Assembly (NCBI GenBank): GCA_031282245.1
Contig: JAITEB010000030.1
Span: forward strand, 1-54,006
Direction: 5' to 3'
DNA from: Oscillospiraceae bacterium
Lineage (GTDB): Bacteria; Bacillota; Clostridia; Oscillospirales; Ruminococcaceae
Length of the DNA: 54,006 bases
The first letter of the stretch is position 1. Each line of letters starts with the position of its first letter. The notes beneath the pieces are model-generated. The model saw nothing but the letters and a program-made list of their open reading frames with translations, ran no database searches and was not told the origin of the DNA. Positions 48,225 through 54,006 of this stretch are shown here, one piece after another. The translations under genes and the position numbers were made by a program.

Positions 48225-49953
48225 CAAAGTCACCCCCGCCCTGAATTTGAGAATTGTAAACCTCGCTGTAAATCGGGTTGGCCGCCAGCAGCTCGTCATG
48301 AGTGCCGAAAGCGTTAACCCTGCCGCCGTCCATTACAATAATCCGGTCCGCGTCCTGAACGGAAGAAATTCTCTGCGCTATAATAAATTTTGTGGTGTCC
48401 GGGATCTCTTCCCGGAAAGCCTTGCGGATAAGAAAATCGGTTCCTGTGTCCACCGCGCTGGTGGAGTCGTCCAGAATCAGGATTTTGGGCTTTTTCAGAA
48501 GCGCGCGGGCGATGCACAGCCTTTGCTTCTGCCCGCCGGAAACATTTGTTCCGTCCTGCTCAATATAAGTGTCATAAGCGTCCGGGAAAGCCGCGATAAA
48601 TTCGTCCGCCTGCGCAAGCCCGCACACATGCCGCAGTTCCTCATCGGAGGCGTCCGCTTTGCCCCAGCGCAGATTTTCTTTGATTGTGCCGGAAAACAGC
48701 GTATTTTTTTGCAGAACGACCGCGACTTCGTTGCGCAGCGTTTCAATGTCATAGTCCCGCACGTCGACGCCGCCCACAAGAACAGCTCCGTTCGTCACAT
48801 CGTAAAGCCGTGGGATAAGCTGGACAAGGCTGGTTTTTGAGCTGCCGGTGCCGCCGATAATGCCGATTGTCTCGCCGGACTTTATGTCAAGGTCAATCCC
48901 GCTTAGACAAAGCTTGCCGCCGTCGCCGGAGTAGCTGAAATCAACAGCACGGAAAGAAACGGAGCCGCTCGCCACGGCCGTCACGGGTTTTTCCGGGTTT
49001 TTCAGCGCGGATTCCTCCCGCAGAACTTCCACAATGCGCTGGACAGAAGCGCGGGAAATAATAATCATAACAAAAACGTTGGAAAGCATCATCAGGTTCA
49101 TCATAATCTGCATAGAATAACTGATAGTGCTCATCAGCCCGCCTGTCGTCATATAACCGGAGACAATCTGCTTTGCGCCGAACCATGAAATCAGAATCAG
49201 GCTTGCGTACACACAGAACTGTATAAGCGGCATATTAAACGCGACCTGCCGCTGCGCCTTGACGAAAAGCCTGTAAATGTCGTCAGAAACGGCGCCGAAT
49301 TTTTGTTTTTCAGTTTCTTCGCGGACATAAGACTTGACAGTCCTTATGCCCCGCAGGTTCTCGCCCACCAGATTGTTCAGCTTGTCGTAAGCGTCAAAGG
49401 CCTTGACAAAAAAAGGATGTACCCGCAGGACAATATAAAACAGCCCGAAAAGCAGCACAGGCGCAATCCCCAGGAAAACCAGCGGAACTGTTGTACTTAC
49501 CTGAAAAGCCATGATAAAAGCAAAAACGGTCATTAAGACAGAGCGGACCGCCATCCGGATAATGACCTGATACGCCATCTGCACATTGGCGGTGTCGGTG
49601 GTCAGGCGAGTAATCAGGCTTGCGGGAGAAAATTTGTCAATATTGGAGAAAGAAAAGCTCTGCACCCTGCGGAAAATATCCTGCCGCAGGTTCGCGGAAA
49701 AACCCGCCGCCGCCTTTGCGGAATAAGAACCGCTGAGCGCCCCGGCGCAGAGGGAAACAAGCGTCATTAAAACCAGAACGCCGCTAAGCCGGGCAATATA
49801 GCCCATATCGCCGCCGACAACGCCCAGATCGATCAGCTTTATCATCAAAAATGGGATCAGCACATCCATCAGCACTTCCGCCGCCATGAAAACAGGGGAA
49901 AGAATCGATTCTTTCTTGTATTGCCGGATGGATTTCGCCAGCGTTTTAATCAT
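48211..49953 (-). CDS. ABC exporter, degenerate-site half of a heterodimer
   Basis: 580 residues: six helices then an ATPase domain. Walker A GGTGSSKTS and signature NVSGGQKQR are present, but the Walker B Glu is Asp (ILILDDSTSAVD) and the H-loop His is Gln (IIAQRISS). These changes mark the non-hydrolysing site of heterodimeric exporters such as BmrC and TM287. AAAGGAGAG precedes the ATG. A leader hairpin lies upstream. Confidence 0.93.
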   Translation of the reverse strand: MIKTLAKSIRQYKKESILSPVFMAAEVLMDVLIPFLMIKLIDLGVVGGDMGYIARLSGVLVLMTLVSLCAGALSGSYSAKAAAGFSANLRQDIFRRVQSFSFSNIDKFSPASLITRLTTDTANVQMAYQVIIRMAVRSVLMTVFAFIMAFQVSTTVPLVFLGIAPVLLFGLFYIVLRVHPFFVKAFDAYDKLNNLVGENLRGIRTVKSYVREETEKQKFGAVSDDIYRLFVKAQRQVAFNMPLIQFCVYASLILISWFGAKQIVSGYMTTGGLMSTISYSMQIMMNLMMLSNVFVMIIISRASVQRIVEVLREESALKNPEKPVTAVASGSVSFRAVDFSYSGDGGKLCLSGIDLDIKSGETIGIIGGTGSSKTSLVQLIPRLYDVTNGAVLVGGVDVRDYDIETLRNEVAVVLQKNTLFSGTIKENLRWGKADASDEELRHVCGLAQADEFIAAFPDAYDTYIEQDGTNVSGGQKQRLCIARALLKKPKILILDDSTSAVDTGTDFLIRKAFREEIPDTTKFIIAQRISSVQDADRIIVMDGGRVNAFGTHDELLAANPIYSEVYNSQIQGGGDFDEEK

Positions 49954-49977
49954 ACATACAGTCTCTCCTTTTCACAT

Positions 49978-50027
49978 AAAAACAGCGGGCGGCATAAATC
50001 ACGCAACCCGTCCCGCTTGCTGTTTTT
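49978..50027 (-). other. Leader hairpin with T-run, possible attenuator of the ABC exporter operon
   Basis: Minus strand AAAAACAGC and GCTGTTTTT arms enclose GCGGG/CCCGC and CGG/CCG pairs, ending in TTTTTATG. It begins right after the -10 and leaves only 24 nt before the ATG, so it could end transcription in the leader. Confidence 0.5.
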
Positions 50028-50056
50028 ATTATAACATATATTTTTGCTTTTTTTAA
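50028..50056 (-). promoter_or_regulatory. ABC exporter operon promoter
   Basis: Minus strand TTAAAA (50051-50056), 17-nt spacer, perfect TATAAT (50028-50033). Confidence 0.65.
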
Positions 50057-50073
50057 TAGGCTTTTTAGAAAAT

Positions 50074-50116
50074 AAAAAAAACAGCGGCGGGAAAGTTTCC
50101 CGCCGCTGTTTTTTTG
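50074..50116. terminator. Terminator of groESL
   Basis: ACAGCGGCGGG and CCCGCCGCTGT form an 11-bp stem around AAAGTTT with A- and T-runs on both sides. Confidence 0.92.
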
Positions 50117-50120
50117 CCGC

Positions 50121-51758
<1,638 letters not shown>

Positions 51759-51813
51759 TTATGAAAAAATATTCGCTGCTTTTTGTTGTTTTGCAGTGAA
51801 AACAGGGCGGGCT

Positions 51814-52160
<347 letters not shown>

Positions 52161-52171
52161 GCTCAAGTATT

Positions 52172-52199
52172 ATTTTACGCATTTTTTTGAAAAAAGCAA
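52172..52199 (-). promoter_or_regulatory. groESL promoter
   Basis: Minus strand TTGCTT (52194-52199), 16-nt spacer, TAAAAT (52172-52177), directly upstream of CIRCE. Confidence 0.7.
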
Positions 52200-52293
52200 G
52201 CGCTTTATTTTTTTTTAACAATTTATTTACATCCGGCTTAAGCTTTGGCGCGAACTTTTGGATTCCCGCTTATGACGAAAGAATCGGGTAAGC

Positions 52294-52330
52294 AAAAAAT
52301 TAAAGCCCCCGGACAGGGGGCTTTAATTTT
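52294..52330 (-). terminator. Terminator of spoIVA
   Basis: AAAATTAAAGCCCCC and GGGGGCTTTAATTTT form a 15-bp stem around GGACA, ending in a T-run on the minus strand. Confidence 0.93.
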
Positions 52331-53807
52331 ATAGTATAATACAGATCAGGCCGGAACAGCCTTCGTTGATGATGCGCTCTATCGTCTCCTGGAGTTTCAT
52401 CCTGGCTTCGGAGGGCATTCTGTAAAGCTTGTTGTGCAACCCCTCGTTGACAAGCTCGTGCAGCGACTTACCGAAGATATTAGAACTCCAGATATTTTTC
52501 GGGTTCTCGGTGAAATCGTTGAGCAGGTACATGACCAGATCCTCCGACTGTTTCTCGCTGCCCACAATCGGCGCGACTTCGGTCGTGATGTCCGCGCGCA
52601 TCATGTGAATTGAAGGGGCGCTGGCTTTCAGGCGCACGCCGTATTTCCCGCCCTGCCTGAGAATTTCCGGTTCTTGCAGCGAAAGCTCGTCAAGCGTCGG
52701 CATGACAATCCCATAGCCCGTCGCGGCCACCTCTTCAAGGGCGCCTTTCACTTTATTATAGGCTTTCCTGATTTGCGCAAGCTCAATCACACAGGGCATA
52801 AGCTCTTCTTCGGAGCTGATTTCAAGGCCGGTTGTTTCGCCCAGAATTTTGTAAAACAAGCTTGGCAGAACTTTTATCGCAACCGTCGCTTTGCCGGATC
52901 CAAGGTCGATATTGCTGAGCTCTACTTTGTCGACATATTCGCAGTCTCCCACGCTCTGCAGGTTTTTTTCGACGTCGCTGATGTGGTTTACATCCACGGC
53001 CGCTTCTTTTATGCAGGTGTAAAGCGTGTTCTTCAGCCAGTGGCCGTTGTCCAGAGAGACGATCCAGCGCGGCATTTCCACGGCGACCTCTTTAATCGGG
53101 AACTCGTACAGAACGCTTGCAAGAATATTTTTGATGTCCTTTTCAAGCAGGTCAAGGCAGCTGACTGTAAGAACTCCCACGCCGTATTTGTTCTCAAGCC
53201 TTAATTTAAGCGCCTGTGTTTCCGGCGCGTCCGGGCGCGCAGAGTTTAAAAGCACGACGAAAGGCTTGTCAAGCTCTTTGAGTTCGTTGATAACTCTTTC
53301 TTCGGCTTCTTCGTATTCGGAGCGGGGAATGTCGCTGATGCTGCCGTCGGTTGTGACGACAAGCCCGATGGTGGAATGCTCTTTTATGACTTTCTGCGTG
53401 CCGACTTCCGCCGCCATATTAAAAGGCACTTCCGTGTCGAACCATGGGGTCATGACCATGCGCGGAGCTTCGTTTTCGATATAGCCCAGGGCGCTGGGCA
53501 CGATATAGCCTACGCAGTCGATCAGGCGTACGCTGAGATTCGCGCTGCCGTCCAGAGTGACGTTCACCGATTCCTCCGGGATGAATTTCGGTTCGGTCGT
53601 CATTATCGTCCTGCCCGCCGCCGACTGCGGAAGCTCGTCGGTGGCGCGTTCCTTGCGGAAATCGCTTTCGATATTCGGAATAACCAGCGTTTCCATGAAT
53701 TTTTTGATAAAAGTAGATTTACCTGTTCTGACCGGCCCGACCACGCCAATATATATATCGCCGTCGGTGCGCCTGGCAATATCTTTATATATTCCCCGCG
53801 TATCCAA
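52329..53807 (-). CDS. spoIVA: Stage IV sporulation protein A (spore coat ATPase)
   Basis: 492 residues, full length. Walker A GVVGPVRTGKST (about 21-32) and RLIDCVGYIVPSALGY (Walker B region), then the long middle and the C-terminal domain that anchors to SpoVM; the end INEGCSGLICIIL is typical. It polymerises with ATP on the forespore surface and forms the base of the coat. The start is TTG with GGGGGGAG 6 nt upstream. It marks the host as a spore former. A TATAAT-like box upstream is seen but no clear sigma-E promoter. Confidence 0.98.
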   Translation of the reverse strand: MDTRGIYKDIARRTDGDIYIGVVGPVRTGKSTFIKKFMETLVIPNIESDFRKERATDELPQSAAGRTIMTTEPKFIPEESVNVTLDGSANLSVRLIDCVGYIVPSALGYIENEAPRMVMTPWFDTEVPFNMAAEVGTQKVIKEHSTIGLVVTTDGSISDIPRSEYEEAEERVINELKELDKPFVVLLNSARPDAPETQALKLRLENKYGVGVLTVSCLDLLEKDIKNILASVLYEFPIKEVAVEMPRWIVSLDNGHWLKNTLYTCIKEAAVDVNHISDVEKNLQSVGDCEYVDKVELSNIDLGSGKATVAIKVLPSLFYKILGETTGLEISSEEELMPCVIELAQIRKAYNKVKGALEEVAATGYGIVMPTLDELSLQEPEILRQGGKYGVRLKASAPSIHMMRADITTEVAPIVGSEKQSEDLVMYLLNDFTENPKNIWSSNIFGKSLHELVNEGLHNKLYRMPSEARMKLQETIERIINEGCSGLICIIL

Positions 53808-53904
53808 TCATAACTCCCCCCTGATGTTTTTTATATTATATTTGTGCTTTTCTGCGCTTTTGGCTTGCTTAACACCGCGCGGGTTGCCGAAAGCTCCTGC
53901 GTAC

Positions 53905-54006
53905 GCGAACCACCCCGCCCTTTGGGCACCCCTCCACAGAGGGGAATTGTCGCTCGTCACATCGTTTAAAGAATTTACCCCATGCAATTATTGGCTTTTG
54001 CGTTTT
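53905..54006. mobile_element. MITE-like inverted-repeat element, copy C (cut by the window end)
   Basis: The left arm matches copies A and B over the conserved 49-50 bp with the same two internal hairpins, in the orientation of copy B. The centre agrees to ACCCCATGCAATTATT with two changes, then departs (GGCTTTTGCG), so it may be a shorter or rearranged version. It lies 98 nt upstream of spoIVA. Confidence 0.85.

Overview
The window reads as a chromosomal segment of an anaerobic, endospore-forming Gram-positive bacterium of the class Clostridia. Support for this: a full spoIVA gene, a SpoVB-type flippase, an Rnf ferredoxin:NAD+ oxidoreductase operon, a SUF operon of the SufCBDSU type, a long-form HPF, a CIRCE element on groESL, consensus sigma-A promoters and strong Shine-Dalgarno sites. 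TTG starts are common. Nothing here fixes the genus; a gut-type Oscillospirales-like lineage is an inference only.

Layout. 1-0.9 kb: the decayed lysis end of a prophage (holin-like gene, 36-codon ORF with a perfect hairpin, internally deleted endolysin) abutting tRNA-His. 1.0-5.0 kb: a cold-shock-domain gene divergent from ylxM-ffh-rpsP-khpA, then upp. 5.0-12.9 kb (minus): apbE, NusG-II, Gx transporter, rnfCDGEAB and DUF554, one flavin/iron-sulfur redox-pump operon. 13.0-16.6 kb (minus): a zinc uptake operon (small His/Cys membrane protein, znuA, znuC, znuB, DUF1980-like lipoprotein). 16.8-18.7 kb: hpf (minus) and trpS (plus). 19.0-25.6 kb: a large secreted beta-helix/lectin-fold protein, a carboxypeptidase homologue whose three catalytic motifs are all lost, an EpsG-like membrane protein and GtrA. 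25.5-28.8 kb: walJ-rlmH-ogt (minus) and a CPBP protease (plus). 28.8-32.7 kb: serC-serA-DUF1015. 32.8-38.1 kb: sufCBDSU. 38.1-44.6 kb: pstSCAB-phoU-phoB-phoR behind a candidate Pho box. 44.7-46.3 kb: SpoVB-like flippase. 46.3-50.0 kb: heterodimeric ABC exporter behind a possible attenuator. 50.1-52.2 kb: groES-groEL with CIRCE. 52.3-53.8 kb: spoIVA.

The most unusual sequence feature is a roughly 215-bp non-coding element with 50-bp perfect terminal inverted repeats, present twice in full and once cut by the window end. Two copies sit inside operons (serA/DUF1015 and sufD/sufS), about 20 nt after a stop codon. Other points worth checking: a probable ATA start in rnfB, the pseudo-carboxypeptidase, a circularly permuted PstS, the ABC leader hairpin, and palindromes over the ylxM, hpf and suf promoters.

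Working together: PstSCAB/PhoU/PhoBR is a closed phosphate-sensing circuit; ApbE flavinylates RnfD/RnfG; the zinc genes form one uptake unit; SufCBDSU supplies the Fe-S clusters that RnfB and RnfC need. All functional calls are from reading the sequence; no database search was run.
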